Shown: positions 16,801 to 26,904 of the stretch, piece by piece
Numbering within the stretch: the stretch's first letter is position 1
How the letters are laid out: each line of letters opens with the position of its first letter
NCBI RefSeq assembly: GCF_001012815.1
Contig: NZ_JYJP01000022.1
Coordinates: 1 to 38,438 of the forward strand
From: Vibrio mexicanus
Lineage (GTDB): Bacteria; Pseudomonadota; Gammaproteobacteria; Enterobacterales; Vibrionaceae
DNA length: 38,438 bases
Reading direction: 5' to 3'
Made by a program: the position numbers and the translations under genes
The notes under the pieces: model-generated
What the model saw: only the letters and a program-made list of their open reading frames with translations
The model's database searches: none
Told to the model about the DNA's origin: nothing

Positions 16801-17721
16801 CTTTTAAACCTCTTTGTTCCATCACTGAAGTGGCAATATCGATAATGATACTTCTAACAAATTGATGCGCAGGATCTCTGTGGCATCTTTGATGCCAAAA
16901 ACAGTATGTTGGAATAGGTGCAATCTCATCAATTCTATGAATGGTGAACTGACTATTGTCGAGGTGATTTGCTGCACCCAAAGGGAACACCCCTATTTTA
17001 TTCGAGCTGGCAATCACCCTAGATAATACGGAGTAGCTTGAGGCTGAAGCGGCTACTTTTCGCGTGCGTTTAAGTTCTTCGGCCAACCCATCAATCAATT
17101 CTTCCCCCAGCCCTGCGGGAAATGCTCGTACATGTTGATAATCGAATATTTCTTCGATAGTGAAATCCCGCTGTGCTAAAGGGTGGTCCTTAGCAGTAAC
17201 AACACTTAGTGGCATTGCGCCTATCTGGTATCCATGCAATTGAGCATTCATATGGACAATGGAATTCAGTGCCATATCTATTTTGCCTTCATTAAGCCAG
17301 TGTTCAGTATTCTTTTGCCAATCAACGATCTTTATCGAGACATTGGGCGCTTCTGTACTTAGCTGTTTAACAAAGTAGGTAGCAATACTTCTGCGCCAAT
17401 ATTTTGTACCGCGATCTGAAACTCGCGATTGATGTTTTTAGGGTCAAATTCTGCCGATTGAAGAATACTTTCCACATTGGCGGCAAGTTCAGACAGTTTT
17501 GGCTCAAGGGCTCTTGCTCGTTCGGTAGGCTCCATTTTCTTTCCAACTTGAACAAGCAAAGGGTCATTAAGTGTTTGGCGTAATTTGTTTAAATGGTAAG
17601 TCACGCTCGAAGGTTGCATCGCCATTTTTTCTGCTACTTCAGTAATGCTAGGAAATTGAAGTAACAATGCCAGGACTCTCAGAGACTTAAGCTCTAGTTG
17701 AGATAACGGATCTTTCGCCAT
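16793..17721 (-). pseudogene. LysR-family regulator, frameshifted (probably sequencing deletion)
   Basis: Helix-turn-helix in residues 12-70 (FPSITEVAEKMAMQPSSVTY), followed by a LysR substrate domain. The frame is lost near 17367; reading ACTTTG as ACTTTTG joins LLPT to FVKQLSTEAPNVSIKIVDW and gives 309 residues, a normal length. The start is ATG 17721; a TTG five codons upstream is less likely. It is divergent from amidohydrolase 1, and a likely operator stands in the gap, so it probably regulates that gene and perhaps its paralogue. Inducer unknown. Confidence 0.85.
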
Positions 17722-17731
17722 ATCGGTTCTT

Positions 17732-17745
17732 TTCAAAAATTTGAA
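17732..17745. promoter_or_regulatory. LysR-type operator candidate
   Basis: TTCAAA-AA-TTTGAA, a 6-2-6 inverted repeat, lies 11 bases upstream of the LysR ATG and about 90 from amidohydrolase 1. Further TTCGAATTT and TTTTGAATTT half-site-like copies follow in the AT-rich gap up to 17815. Position and symmetry suggest autoregulation; binding is inferred. Confidence 0.4.
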
Positions 17746-17835
17746 TATAGCTTTAGTTTAATTCGAATTTAGTGAATTGACTATCGGAGATATGATCCGT
17801 TTTGAATTTAATCCTACATAAATGTGGAGCATCTA

Positions 17836-19574
17836 ATGACAACACAACCATTCCTACAACCGGGCATTGAATATAATCAAGAAGCTGTACTGTACACAGG
17901 TAAGTTTATTACTGTGAATGAAAAACAGCCACGTGCAACTGCCGTAGTGGTTAAAGATGGAAAAATTCTGTTTACCGGCACTTTAGAACAAGCAGAAACA
18001 TTTTTAGCCAATGAAAATATGGAATACCGTTTAGATACGCAGTTTGCTGATAAAACGATAGTGCCAGGCTTTATCGAAGCGCATATGCACCCAGTAGGCG
18101 CTGCGTTATTTACGGCGTTATTTGGCTACGTAGGACAAATTGAACGTATTGCGGGTGGCGGTGAAATTTTAACGGCTAGTCTGACTAAAGAAGCGCTACA
18201 AGAAAAAATTAAAGGCTTTGTTGACGCGCACAATGCAGCAGGTAAACAGGGTGAATGGCTTAACTTGTGGGGGCTAGATCCTCTGCTAATGTCTGACGGC
18301 ACCATTGTTGATCGTGATTTCTTGGATGCGTTGTGCCCAGATTCTCCTATCTTGTTAATGCATGCTTCTTGTCACCTCAGTGTTCAAAACACAGCGGCAA
18401 TTGAAAAAGTAGGTTACAGCCTAGATGATGATCCAGCTTTTGTATTCCGTAAAGAAGGTCGTTTGACTGGTGAAATTGCTGAAATGCCTTATGTGCTAAA
18501 GGCGATTGCTGCTGGTGCGTATAATATGGGTACGCCAGAAGATGCTGTTGGCGCAATGATTGGTTATGCAGACAGTGCAAGCCGACTTGGCGTAACGACA
18601 TTATCTGATTGTGGTATGGGTGTCCCTTCTAATCCATACCCTCTGTTGCAAGCATTAGCAAAAATGCCAGCATTCCGAGCGCGTGTTGCTGCCTACCCAC
18701 TTGTTCCTAACTTCAATATTGAACAAATTGAAGAGTTTAAAGAGCAAAGTAATGATCGCCTATGGGCCACGAAAGTAAAATACCTGAATACTGATGGTTC
18801 AATTCAAGGCTTCACAGCACTTCTGAAAAAAGGCGAGAAGTACTACAACGGCAGTGCAAATGGCCACTTGTCCTACACGCAGGACAAAATGTTTGAAGAT
18901 GTATTCTATGCTCACCAACAAGGTTACAGCATTTCCTTCCACTGTAATGGCGAAGGGTGTACTGATGAGCTACTCGACTTGATTGAGCGTATGCAAACAG
19001 AGTGCCCTCAGCCTAATGTTCGTCACTGTCTGGAGCACAATCAGATGGTTACCCCTGAGCAAATGGATCGTATGTTGAAGCTGGGTGTGGTTCATAACTT
19101 ATTCGGTACACATATTCCTTACTGGGGTGACGTGCATGCAACTCAAACGGTAGGTCCTGAGCGCGTAAAAACGCTGAACCCATTTCAAACTTCAGTTAAG
19201 AAGGGAGTCCCATTCTCTATTCACTGTGACGATGTTGTGACTCAGGTCAACCCGCTATTCATGATGTGGGGGCGATGAATCGCCAATGTGTGTTCTCTGG
19301 CAAGGTATACGGCGAAGAAGAATGCTTGACAGCTGAACAAGCTCTTCATGCAGTAACACTTGGCGCTGCTTACTTAATGGAAAAAGAGGACATGATTGGG
19401 TCGATTGAGGTTGGCAAGCTTGCAGACATGGCAGTTCTAGATGAGAGCCCGCTTGATGTAGACAAATTGTCGGTTAAGGATATCAATGTTCACGCAACGA
19501 TGTTAGGTGGTGATGTTACTGTTCACCAAACCGCTAATTCTGAATCAAAGAACGCAGAAGCTGAAATGGTTTAG
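17836..19574 (+). pseudogene. YtcJ-type amidohydrolase, copy 1, frameshifted (probably sequencing deletion)
   Basis: A metal-dependent hydrolase of the amidohydrolase superfamily (Amidohydro_3/YtcJ group). The N-terminal beta-sandwich ends in TIVPGFIEAHMH, which holds the HxH metal motif; later metal/active-site candidates are SFHCNGEG, VRHCLEHNQM and SIHCDD. The C-terminus shows the usual AADMAVLDESPLDV-type strand after EVGKL. The frame breaks near 19272 (TGGGGGCG); one more G restores MMWGAMNRQCVF and a 579-residue protein, against 577 for copy 2. No signal peptide. ATG 17836 follows GGAG at good spacing. Substrate unknown; paired with the divergent LysR. Confidence 0.85.
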
Positions 19575-19872
19575 CACTTAGCGATAATCATCAACTCTAA
19601 AAGGCGCAATAGCGCCCTTTTACCTATTTTTAGAAGAGTACTGTGTTTAATGTCATTATAAGTTTATGAATAATACGCTTTTATTGGTTTGTTGTGTCTA
19701 GCTTCAATGGAGTGGATAGTCTGACTTTCAGGTTTTTTAGCTATTCCATATTTTGATGTTTGCACAATAATTTTATTTCATTTTTAAATATTCGAAAGCC
19801 AAAGTGGGTTGGTGCACTCTGAGGGGGAACAAAAGAATTAACTTTGTATCCTACTTATATCGGAGTTTCAAA
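19575..19872 (+). promoter_or_regulatory. gap between the two amidohydrolase genes
   Basis: About 300 bases. It begins with a terminator for copy 1 (19599-19622). The rest is AT-rich, with no ORF of note. CGGAG at 19861 is the ribosome binding site of copy 2. The presence of a terminator means copy 2 probably has its own promoter, which I could not place with confidence. Confidence 0.4.
19599..19622 (+). terminator. rho-independent terminator after amidohydrolase 1
   Basis: AAAAGGCGC, a short loop AATA, then GCGCCCTTTTA: a compact GC stem (GGCGC/GCGCC) flanked by A and T runs. Confidence 0.8.
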
Positions 19873-21606
19873 ATGACTACACAACCATTCCTAAACCCAG
19901 GTTTAGAATACAGCGCAGAAGCTGTTCTTTATACGGGTAACTTTATTACAGTGAATGAAAACCAGCCACGTGCAACGGCTGTTGTTGTTAAAGATGGCAA
20001 AATCCTGTTCACAGGTACACAAGACCAAGCAGAAACTTTCCTAGCAAACGAAAACATTGAGTACCGTCTAGACGCTCAATTTGCAGACAAAACAATTGTA
20101 CCTGGCTTCATTGAAGCTCACATGCACGCACTATCAGCTGCACTATTCACTTCTCGTTTTGGCTATGCAGGTCAAATCGAGCGTACCGCAGAAGGTGGCC
20201 GTATACTTCCAGCTAGCCTTACAAAAGAAGCACTGATCGAAACAATTTCTCGCTACGTTGAAGAGCACAATGCGGCAGGTAAACAAGGTGAATGGCTAAA
20301 CCTATGGGGCCTAGACCCATTGCTCCTTGAAGGCGATGTTGCTGTAGACCGTGATTTTCTAGATGCAATCTGTGCAGACAGCCCAATTTTCGTCATGCAC
20401 ACGTCTTGTCACGTGGCGGCTTTCAACTCGCTAGCGATTGAAAAAGCTGGCTTTAGCCTAGACGACAATCCAGCGTTCGTATTCCGTAAAGACGACCGCC
20501 TAACAGGTGAAGTTGCTGAACTTCCAGATATGATGCGCGCGGTTCACGCAGGTGCATTTGACATGGGTACGCCACAAGATGCAATCGCTGCAATGGTATC
20601 GTACTCAGATAGCTGCTCTCGCCTAGGTATTACAACTATGTCAGATTGTGGTATGGGTGTTCCTGCAAACCCTTACCCACTATTCCAAGCACTTTCTGCA
20701 ATGCCTGCATTTAAAGCTCGTATGGCTGCTTACCCAGTACTGCCTAAGTTCAAAGTAGAAGAGCTAGAACAATTCAAGGCGCAAAGTAATGACCGCCTAT
20801 TTGTTACTAAAACAAAGCACATCGCAACAGATGGTTCTATTCAAGGCTTTACAGCGGTACTAAAAGAAGGCGAAAAGTACTACAACGGTCGTGAAAATGG
20901 TCACTTCCAGTACAGTGCTGAAACAACATACGAAAGCGTATTCTACGCTCACAAAGCGGGCTACAGCATCTCTTTCCACTGTAATGGTGAAGGTTGTACA
21001 GAGGCACTCCTTGATCTTATCGAGCGTATGCAAACTGAGTGTCCGCAGCCAAATGTACGTCACTGTTTAGAGCACAACCAAATGGTAACGCCAGAGCAGA
21101 TGGACCGCATGAACAAGCTTGGTGTCATTCACAACTTGTTTGCTACGCACATTCCATTCTGGGGTGATGTACACGCAACGCAAACGGTAGGCCCTGTTCG
21201 CGTAAACACGCTAAACCCATTCCAAACTTCGGTTAAGAAAGGTGTGCCTTTCTCAATCCACAGTGATGACCAAGTAACTCAAGCAAACCCGCTATTCATG
21301 ATGTGGGGTGCAATGAACCGTCAGTGTGTATTCTCTGGCAAGGTTTATGGCGAAGATGAATGTCTAACGGCTGAACAAGCACTTCACGCGGTAACAATGG
21401 GCGCGGCATACCTGATGGAACAAGAGAACATGATCGGTTCTATTGAAGTCGGTAAGCTAGCGGACATGGCAATTCTCGATCAGAACCCTCTAGAAATCGC
21501 TAAGCAAGATGTGAAGGATATTAAAGTTCACGCAACGATGCTTGGTGGAGACCTAACAGTTCACAGTGCATCTGAAGAGAAAGCTGCGGAACTAGAAACC
21601 GCTTAA
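19873..21606 (+). CDS. YtcJ-type amidohydrolase, copy 2
   Basis: 577 residues, intact, and roughly three quarters identical by eye to copy 1 immediately upstream. It carries the same metal motif (IVPGFIEAHMH) and the SFHCNGEG and VRHCLEHNQM segments; the position after SIH is Ser here and Cys in copy 1, and the residues after AHMH differ (ALSA against PVGA), so substrate range may differ. Codon choice is strikingly uniform (CTA, GCA, CGT, GTA favoured), more like a highly expressed gene than copy 1. ATG 19873 with CGGAG upstream is chosen over an in-frame start 23 codons earlier. No signal peptide. Confidence 0.9.
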   Translation: MTTQPFLNPGLEYSAEAVLYTGNFITVNENQPRATAVVVKDGKILFTGTQDQAETFLANENIEYRLDAQFADKTIVPGFIEAHMHALSAALFTSRFGYAGQIERTAEGGRILPASLTKEALIETISRYVEEHNAAGKQGEWLNLWGLDPLLLEGDVAVDRDFLDAICADSPIFVMHTSCHVAAFNSLAIEKAGFSLDDNPAFVFRKDDRLTGEVAELPDMMRAVHAGAFDMGTPQDAIAAMVSYSDSCSRLGITTMSDCGMGVPANPYPLFQALSAMPAFKARMAAYPVLPKFKVEELEQFKAQSNDRLFVTKTKHIATDGSIQGFTAVLKEGEKYYNGRENGHFQYSAETTYESVFYAHKAGYSISFHCNGEGCTEALLDLIERMQTECPQPNVRHCLEHNQMVTPEQMDRMNKLGVIHNLFATHIPFWGDVHATQTVGPVRVNTLNPFQTSVKKGVPFSIHSDDQVTQANPLFMMWGAMNRQCVFSGKVYGEDECLTAEQALHAVTMGAAYLMEQENMIGSIEVGKLADMAILDQNPLEIAKQDVKDIKVHATMLGGDLTVHSASEEKAAELETA

Positions 21607-21623
21607 CTTTAATATCAACTATG

Positions 21624-21649
21624 AAAGAGCACGTCTTCGTGCTCTTTTT
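21624..21649 (+). terminator. rho-independent terminator after amidohydrolase 2
   Basis: AAAGAGCACG-TCTT-CGTGCTCTTT followed by further Ts: a 10-bp perfect stem with a 4-base loop. Confidence 0.93.
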
Positions 21650-21669
21650 CATGCTTAATAAGAGTTCTT

Positions 21670-22089
21670 ATGAATAAAAGTACCTTAAACGAACTATTAC
21701 TTTGTAGTGCAATCGGCACTGGAGCTATGCTTGGGTACGGTGCGGTATGGAATTGGGTCTCTGTTGACAGCCTTATTATGGCAATTGTTTCAGCAATAAT
21801 AATGGCTCTAGTATTAAAAAGTTCTGTTGCTTTTGAAAAGTGGGCAGCCGACAAATGTCTAAGCCAGAAGGCACTCCCTAAGATTAAACGTTTCTTTTCT
21901 TCTTGGATGATCCTTATTGGCTCAAAAGTAATTGCGATGGGCGCTATTGTAATGCTATTTGGTGAACAAGTTCAGTTCTCCGGGCCGGCTGGCGGCGTTA
22001 TTTCATTTTATATAACAATTATTTCAATTGTAATTATTGAGTCTTTGGTTCTGAAGTCATTCAATAAGACTAAATTAGCGGCCTCCTAA
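21670..22089 (+). CDS. small inner-membrane protein with four predicted helices
   Basis: 139 residues with hydrophobic stretches at about 10-30, 34-52, 76-98 and 107-128, joined by a basic loop around residues 63-75 (QKALPKIKRFF). No charged residues typical of known transporters are found in the helices and the family is not recognised. It begins 20 bases after the amidohydrolase 2 terminator, so it may be expressed by read-through or from a weak promoter. AAGAG upstream is a fair ribosome binding site. Confidence 0.65.
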   Translation: MNKSTLNELLLCSAIGTGAMLGYGAVWNWVSVDSLIMAIVSAIIMALVLKSSVAFEKWAADKCLSQKALPKIKRFFSSWMILIGSKVIAMGAIVMLFGEQVQFSGPAGGVISFYITIISIVIIESLVLKSFNKTKLAAS

Positions 22090-22116
22090 GTCAGCATAAT
22101 TAAAAGTTCTGCTCTG

Positions 22117-22142
22117 AGCCTCTCATGTTGAGAGGCTTGTTT
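22117..22142 (+). terminator. probable terminator, short T tract
   Basis: AGCCTCTC-ATGTT-GAGAGGCT is a perfect 8-bp stem, followed by only TGTTT, so efficiency may be modest. Confidence 0.65.
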
Positions 22143-22559
22143 ACAAGTTCGTTACATCTCTAGGTGATCTTACTTCAATTATGTCTGTTGTTAATTGTCG
22201 TTAAGTTGTTGCTATTTTCTTTAAATTCCCCATAAAACCCACCAAGTACACCTTGTTGTATATGAATTAATTTAATATTCAATGAGTTCCTTAGCATTGC
22301 TTGTGATGTAAATGTTATATTGATTCACCTTCTGAATGAATTAATTCTTACCATCAATAAAGTTGTGCAAATTAAGACTCGGTTAGCACCTTATACGTGA
22401 CTTGAGCCGAATAAAATTAAGAATATTGGCAGTTTTGCCATTAAGTTTATCAAGAGGTGCTAACTTATTTTTAGATAATTATTTATCTAGACCTATAAAA
22501 AAAATGTATGCATAAAAGCGTGAATCAAATAGCTAAGTCTATTAATAAAAGGAACAATT
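22143..22559 (+). promoter_or_regulatory. long AT-rich chitinase upstream region with nested inverted repeats
   Basis: 417 bases without a gene. GTTAGCACCT (22382-22391) and AGGTGCTAAC (22455-22464) are a perfect 10-bp inverted repeat 63 bases apart. Nested between them is a hairpin TGGCA-GTTT-TGCCA (22427-22440). The right arm ends about 95 bases before the chitinase start. This can be a pair of operator sites for looping or a structured mRNA leader. The AAGGA ribosome binding site lies just before 22560. Confidence 0.4.
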
Positions 22560-25181
22560 ATGTTTAGGATGAACAAGATAGCAGCCACTTTGGCGTGTGT
22601 TGTTTTAAGCGGTAACTTGTTTGCAGCTGAGCCCTATGATGCAACTAAGTCGTACTCTGGTGGTACTCAGGTAACCGTTGATGGTAATACTTATGAAGCA
22701 AAATGGTGGGTGAACGCTGGGCAAAGTCCAACAGACAGCTACGCTAATGAGTGGGATTCTCCATGGAAACTTGTGAGTGGAACTACCCCAGATCCAACAC
22801 CGGACCCGACACCTGATCCAGACCCGACACCAGACCCTGACCCAACACCGGACCCAGATCCGACTCCTGACCCTACGCCGGATCCAACTCCTGACCCTGT
22901 ACCTGGCGATCTTTGTGCTGACTTCAATGTTTACCCTAACTGGACACAAGGCACTCACGCGACAGCGGGTGATATCATGGTGGACAGCAACGTGGCGTAT
23001 AAGGCTAACTGGTGGACAACGTCAATTCCAGGTAGTGATGGCAGCTGGTCATTGCATCTGAATTGTAGTGAAACGCCTCCAGGTGGCGGTGGTGGCACAG
23101 CACTGTCTCTACCAAACCCTCTAGATCCGGTTAGACTGGAAGTGGCAGGTTGGCCAAGCCATTTTGTTGCAGCAGGCCCGGCGACATTTGATGCGCCTTC
23201 AACACTCGCTGTCGACACCATTAACAGTGCAGATTTGGCGGATGTCACTGCATTAACCAACGCGTTTGTTAGTTTAATTGAAGCAGCTGATACCGCTGGC
23301 ACAACCTCTATCATCATTAACAGTGATGTACTTGATGTCGCGACTGCAGACAAAGGCGCAGCGCTTGGTACTGTAGCAGTTAAGCAGGCGTTAAACGCAG
23401 CGGTGAGTGCAACAGCAGCACAAATTGATGCGGCAGATATCAACGCATTGACCGATGATGTTCAAGGTTGGGCACAAGCGTACAACTTAGTGATTTCTAC
23501 TCTTGCTCCGCAAGCAACCTTTGGCTGGACGTTAAGCATCGGTGATTTCGCTTACGATGTTCATTCTGGTAAGCGTGCTGTATGGAATGCTGCTTCTGGT
23601 GCAACGGCTGATCTGCTAGCGACTTTCGAACTGTATAAAGCGGACTCGCTAACTAAAGCAGATTTTGTCTCTTTCACTAAGTCTGCAGCAACACCGGCAC
23701 TAACGGCTGAACAGTGGCATTACGCGCTTGAATATGTCAAACAAGTGTCTGACCATATCAAGACGCCAGCGCTCCTTTCTTCCATTCCAACCTCTCAAGC
23801 AACATCGTACTTCTTGGGTAATACCTCTGGTGACCGCAACATCCGTAAAGCAGCTCACAGCAATGTGTTTGCGATTCTTTTCGATTCGGATAGCGTAAAC
23901 CTAGATCAGAAAATATCTGAGTACCAAACCGCAACGGTTCCACTGTATTACGTCGGTGAGAGTGTTCAAAATGGCCCTCTAACACGGATTGCTTCGCTTA
24001 ACTCAGAGCTTGCAGCGGCTGAGAACGCAATGAACAACCAAGCGTTCCTATACGAAGTTTCGCAAGGTAACTGGGCTCCTTCGACAGTGTATAAGTGGGC
24101 AGACTTTTTGGCTGGTCTTAACTCAATGCACAACGTAGGCGTTGCAGGTAACACTTTCTGGTTGTTGGATGAAACCGCGGATGATGCGACTAACGCTTTG
24201 TATGCTAAAGTGGCCATTGCAGCGTTCCTTGCTCAAAGTATGCAAGAGACGATTCGCTACAATGCTTGTGACGAGAACAACTGGTCAGAAGTTCGCTACG
24301 GAGCGCCAGTGAATTATCCAATGACAGCAAGTTGTGGTCAGCTAGGTCAGAAATACGCGGATTATGGTATGGACCCAGTGACTGGTGTGGATCATCCATA
24401 TTCGTGTCCACGTGATCCTAAGATGGAAGTGACTGCTTTAACTAATGCGAAATGGTACGGTGCGCCAGCGCCAATCTTCGCCGCACCAGATTCTGTTCTT
24501 GAAGAGAAAGGTCTATTAGTAAACGGTAACGTTGGTCGTTGGACAAACGATGGCCACTGTATGGAAGTGCCTACTTCTGTAGACGAGTCTAAGCAAGTTT
24601 GGGAGCGTGAAGACTGTAAAGTTTATGAAGGTCAGAAAGCCGGTAAGTTTATTTGGGATGGTTCAGACACTACGGGCACAGTTGAAGGCTGTGGTTGGTG
24701 GGGACGTGGTGTAATCCAAACCACAGGTCGTCAGAACTTTGGTACTCTGAACCACTTCATGGGTCGTTCGCACGTTGATCCCGAAACAGTAGGCACAACA
24801 GTAAACGGCGTAGTGGTCGAATCTGCACCAGCTAATCCACTGTATGCTGACCTCGACTTCTGTTCTAACCCAGGGCTTATTTGTAGTTCAGAAGAGAACA
24901 GAGAGATCAAGTGGATTGCAGGTCTATTCTACTGGGTATCTTCAGTCCAAACTTACAATGATGAAGGCGGTCCTTACGCTTACTGGAACTATCACACAGA
25001 GCTAAAAGCTTACGTTGATGGTGGTTTGAAAGGCACAGCGTTTATCGATGCAGTATCGGGTATCGTTAACCGTGGTTGTCCAGATGACCACTGTCCAATC
25101 AGTGGTGAAGTTCACGCGATTAAAGAGCGTCAAGATAACTTCAAACTTGTACTTCAAACCTTAGGTTTGAACCCACAGTAA
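22560..25181 (+). CDS. secreted GH19-type chitinase with two chitin-binding modules
   Basis: 873 residues. Signal peptide (about 1-22, cut after GNLFA), CBM5/12-type module 1 (about 24-72, YDATKSYSGGTQVTVDGNTY and EAKWWVNAGQSP), an Asp-Pro-Thr linker (about 77-117), CBM5/12 module 2 (about 118-170, ANWWTTSIPG), a region of about 370 residues I do not recognise, then a GH19 catalytic domain (about 545-873) with FLAQSMQET carrying the likely acid Glu and GCGWWGRGVIQTTGRQNFG matching the family's YGRGPIQLT motif. Many cysteines in the last third suggest disulphides, as in secreted enzymes. GH19 enzymes cleave chitin by inversion. Strong AAGGA before ATG 22560. Single gene between terminators. 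Confidence 0.9.
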   Translation: MFRMNKIAATLACVVLSGNLFAAEPYDATKSYSGGTQVTVDGNTYEAKWWVNAGQSPTDSYANEWDSPWKLVSGTTPDPTPDPTPDPDPTPDPDPTPDPDPTPDPTPDPTPDPVPGDLCADFNVYPNWTQGTHATAGDIMVDSNVAYKANWWTTSIPGSDGSWSLHLNCSETPPGGGGGTALSLPNPLDPVRLEVAGWPSHFVAAGPATFDAPSTLAVDTINSADLADVTALTNAFVSLIEAADTAGTTSIIINSDVLDVATADKGAALGTVAVKQALNAAVSATAAQIDAADINALTDDVQGWAQAYNLVISTLAPQATFGWTLSIGDFAYDVHSGKRAVWNAASGATADLLATFELYKADSLTKADFVSFTKSAATPALTAEQWHYALEYVKQVSDHIKTPALLSSIPTSQATSYFLGNTSGDRNIRKAAHSNVFAILFDSDSVNLDQKISEYQTATVPLYYVGESVQNGPLTRIASLNSELAAAENAMNNQAFLYEVSQGNWAPSTVYKWADFLAGLNSMHNVGVAGNTFWLLDETADDATNALYAKVAIAAFLAQSMQETIRYNACDENNWSEVRYGAPVNYPMTASCGQLGQKYADYGMDPVTGVDHPYSCPRDPKMEVTALTNAKWYGAPAPIFAAPDSVLEEKGLLVNGNVGRWTNDGHCMEVPTSVDESKQVWEREDCKVYEGQKAGKFIWDGSDTTGTVEGCGWWGRGVIQTTGRQNFGTLNHFMGRSHVDPETVGTTVNGVVVESAPANPLYADLDFCSNPGLICSSEENREIKWIAGLFYWVSSVQTYNDEGGPYAYWNYHTELKAYVDGGLKGTAFIDAVSGIVNRGCPDDHCPISGEVHAIKERQDNFKLVLQTLGLNPQ
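22788..22902 (+). repeat. in-frame Asp-Pro-Thr-Pro coding repeat (linker)
   Basis: About 115 bases of degenerate hexamer/nonamer repeat encoding DPTPDP-type units between the two chitin-binding modules. Synonymous variation between units shows selection on the protein linker, not recent slippage. It also creates an artificial Arg/Gly-rich ORF on the other strand. Confidence 0.85.
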
Positions 25182-25203
25182 TTAGCTAAGTTACTTCTGT
25201 AAT

Positions 25204-25241
25204 AAAGCCCTGAGCCTAATATGCTCAGGGCTTTTTTTATT
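25204..25241 (+). terminator. rho-independent terminator (bidirectional)
   Basis: AAAGCCCTGAGC (25204-25215) pairs with GCTCAGGGCTTT (25223-25234), 12 bp perfect, followed by a T run. It serves the chitinase gene and the convergent MFS 1 gene, whose stop lies at its edge. Confidence 0.93.
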
Positions 25242-26860
25242 TTTCTTGACCAGCTGTATCCAAAGCACGAGAGGTCGGTGGAGATGTAGACATGTAAAAG
25301 CCGAATGTAGCGACCAAAATCATCAATATCATAGACATATTAAAACCACGCGCTCGTGAATGGGCATAGAGTGTCGTCAGATATCTTAGCTGATGAGAAT
25401 CTAAACCAAAATCTTGTGCGACGGAAAGTGTTCGTTCGTTATTAAAGTAGGGTATCCTTGGCATTTCTTCAATGGCCTGAACGAAGTGTTGTGGGTAGTA
25501 GGTTCTTATTTCGTTATCTTTTCGAATGGATTGATCGAGGGTAATTTGATTGATACTGCCGAACAAAGTGATACCGACAACAACGCCAATATTACGCATG
25601 GTAGCTTGCAACCCCCCGACTGTTCTGCATCGCGTTCACCAAGTGCATTCGTTATCATCACTGGACATTGTGAAGCTAGTACCCCCATTACCGCACCAAG
25701 TAAGCACATGCCTATGTAAAAGGGGACAATGATTTGGGATTCCTGGCTAGACAGCATGAGTATCACACCTGAAATCCCCATTCCAATAAAGGCAAAGCGA
25801 CTCAATGTCTGAGGAGAATGCTGTTTAAACAGCAGTGGAGTAATCACTGAAAAAGCAATCATGAATGCAGAGAAGAGTAAGATAATACTCCCGGAATGTG
25901 CGGTTGATAATGAGATTGCGACCTGTAGGTAGGTAATAGCCACAAAGCTTACTCCACCCAGCACCATGTACATTAGGGTTAGGATAATGAATCCTCGTCT
26001 AGCAGGTGCCTGTTTTAACCAACGCAAAGGCAGCAATGCATTGCCATATTTTGCTTCAAACCGACTTTGTTGAATGATGAAAATGACAAATAGGCTAATA
26101 CCTACAACAAGGAGAGCGAGTGCAGGGCTTATCGGTGTTGTCAAGCTGAGCCAATTTGGAAATGATGCTGTTTCGATGGCGTACACAAAACCCCAGTGTG
26201 GCATTTTGATAAGGCCAAGGAAGATAGTGGTAATGCTTATTCCGCCAATCACCATGCTAGGATATCAAGTTTCTCTGGTTGATTAGTATGTATTGGGCTT
26301 ATTCCGTAGATTGCTCCAATCAGAGTCACTAGGTAAAGACTAGCCACGAAAATAAAGGGCCAGTACCAGTTAAAATTGTCATGAACCCAACCACTAAATA
26401 GTGGCACAATTGCCGCTGCTAGACCGGTTGCTGCTGCCATTAGCCCGAAGCCTAGCGCTCTTTGCTTTCCTGGGAAATGAGCGACAACAAGCGCCAGTAC
26501 TGCCGGAAGAATTAAAGCAGAACCAACTCCAGTTAGAGGCCTGACAACCAAAATTAAGAGGCGAACGTCATTGGAAAACAAAAAGCCAACTGTTGAGATT
26601 AACCCAATAGCCGTGCCAATGATTAATAGACGTCGCCAGCCAATGATGAGACCAATCATACTAGCAGAGAGCATGAGTGCCGCGCCAATGAGAGGTTGGA
26701 TACTACCGAGTAGTTGAATTGATGAGATATTAGTATCAAAAGTGGATACTAATGTAGAAGTTGATATCGAAAGGTTGGCGATATCAGCCGATAGAGTGAA
26801 TTGAGCTAGACATAATATCCATAGAATGAATCCTTTTTTGTTATCTAAGGCGTTAACCAT
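25237..26860 (-). pseudogene. MFS exporter (DHA2-like), copy 1, frameshifted (probably sequencing deletions)
   Basis: A major facilitator exporter with about 14 membrane helices. The first-half motif is GLIIGWRRLLIIG, followed by the antiporter-like segment after VVRPLTGVGSALILPAVLAL. Two breaks: near 26257 (CTAGCATGG needs one G) and near 25612 (a G6 run needs one base). Repaired, it is 541 residues, against 540 for copy 2, and regains the AEQSGG-LQATMRNIG segment that matches copy 2 (AQQSGGIQATSRNVG). ATG 26860 is chosen because earlier starts lie inside the terminator hairpin. It is downstream of copy 2 on the same strand. Substrate unknown. Confidence 0.83.
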
Positions 26861-26904
26861 AGTTGCCTCGCTGTAATTAGTTAGGATTAGTGAAGGGTGA
26901 AACC

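Noticed and set aside
17836..21606. Amidohydrolase pair as a transposon-mediated duplication
   Set aside because: No inverted repeats, transposase or target-site duplication flank the pair, and the copies are diverged throughout.
22788..22902. Short tandem repeats as a possible CRISPR or minisatellite
   Set aside because: Repeats are in frame, degenerate at synonymous positions and encode a typical linker of secreted chitinases.
22605..22958. Arg/Val/Gly-rich ORF opposite the chitinase linker
   Set aside because: An artefact of the repeated Asp-Pro-Thr codons on the coding strand; composition is not that of a real protein.
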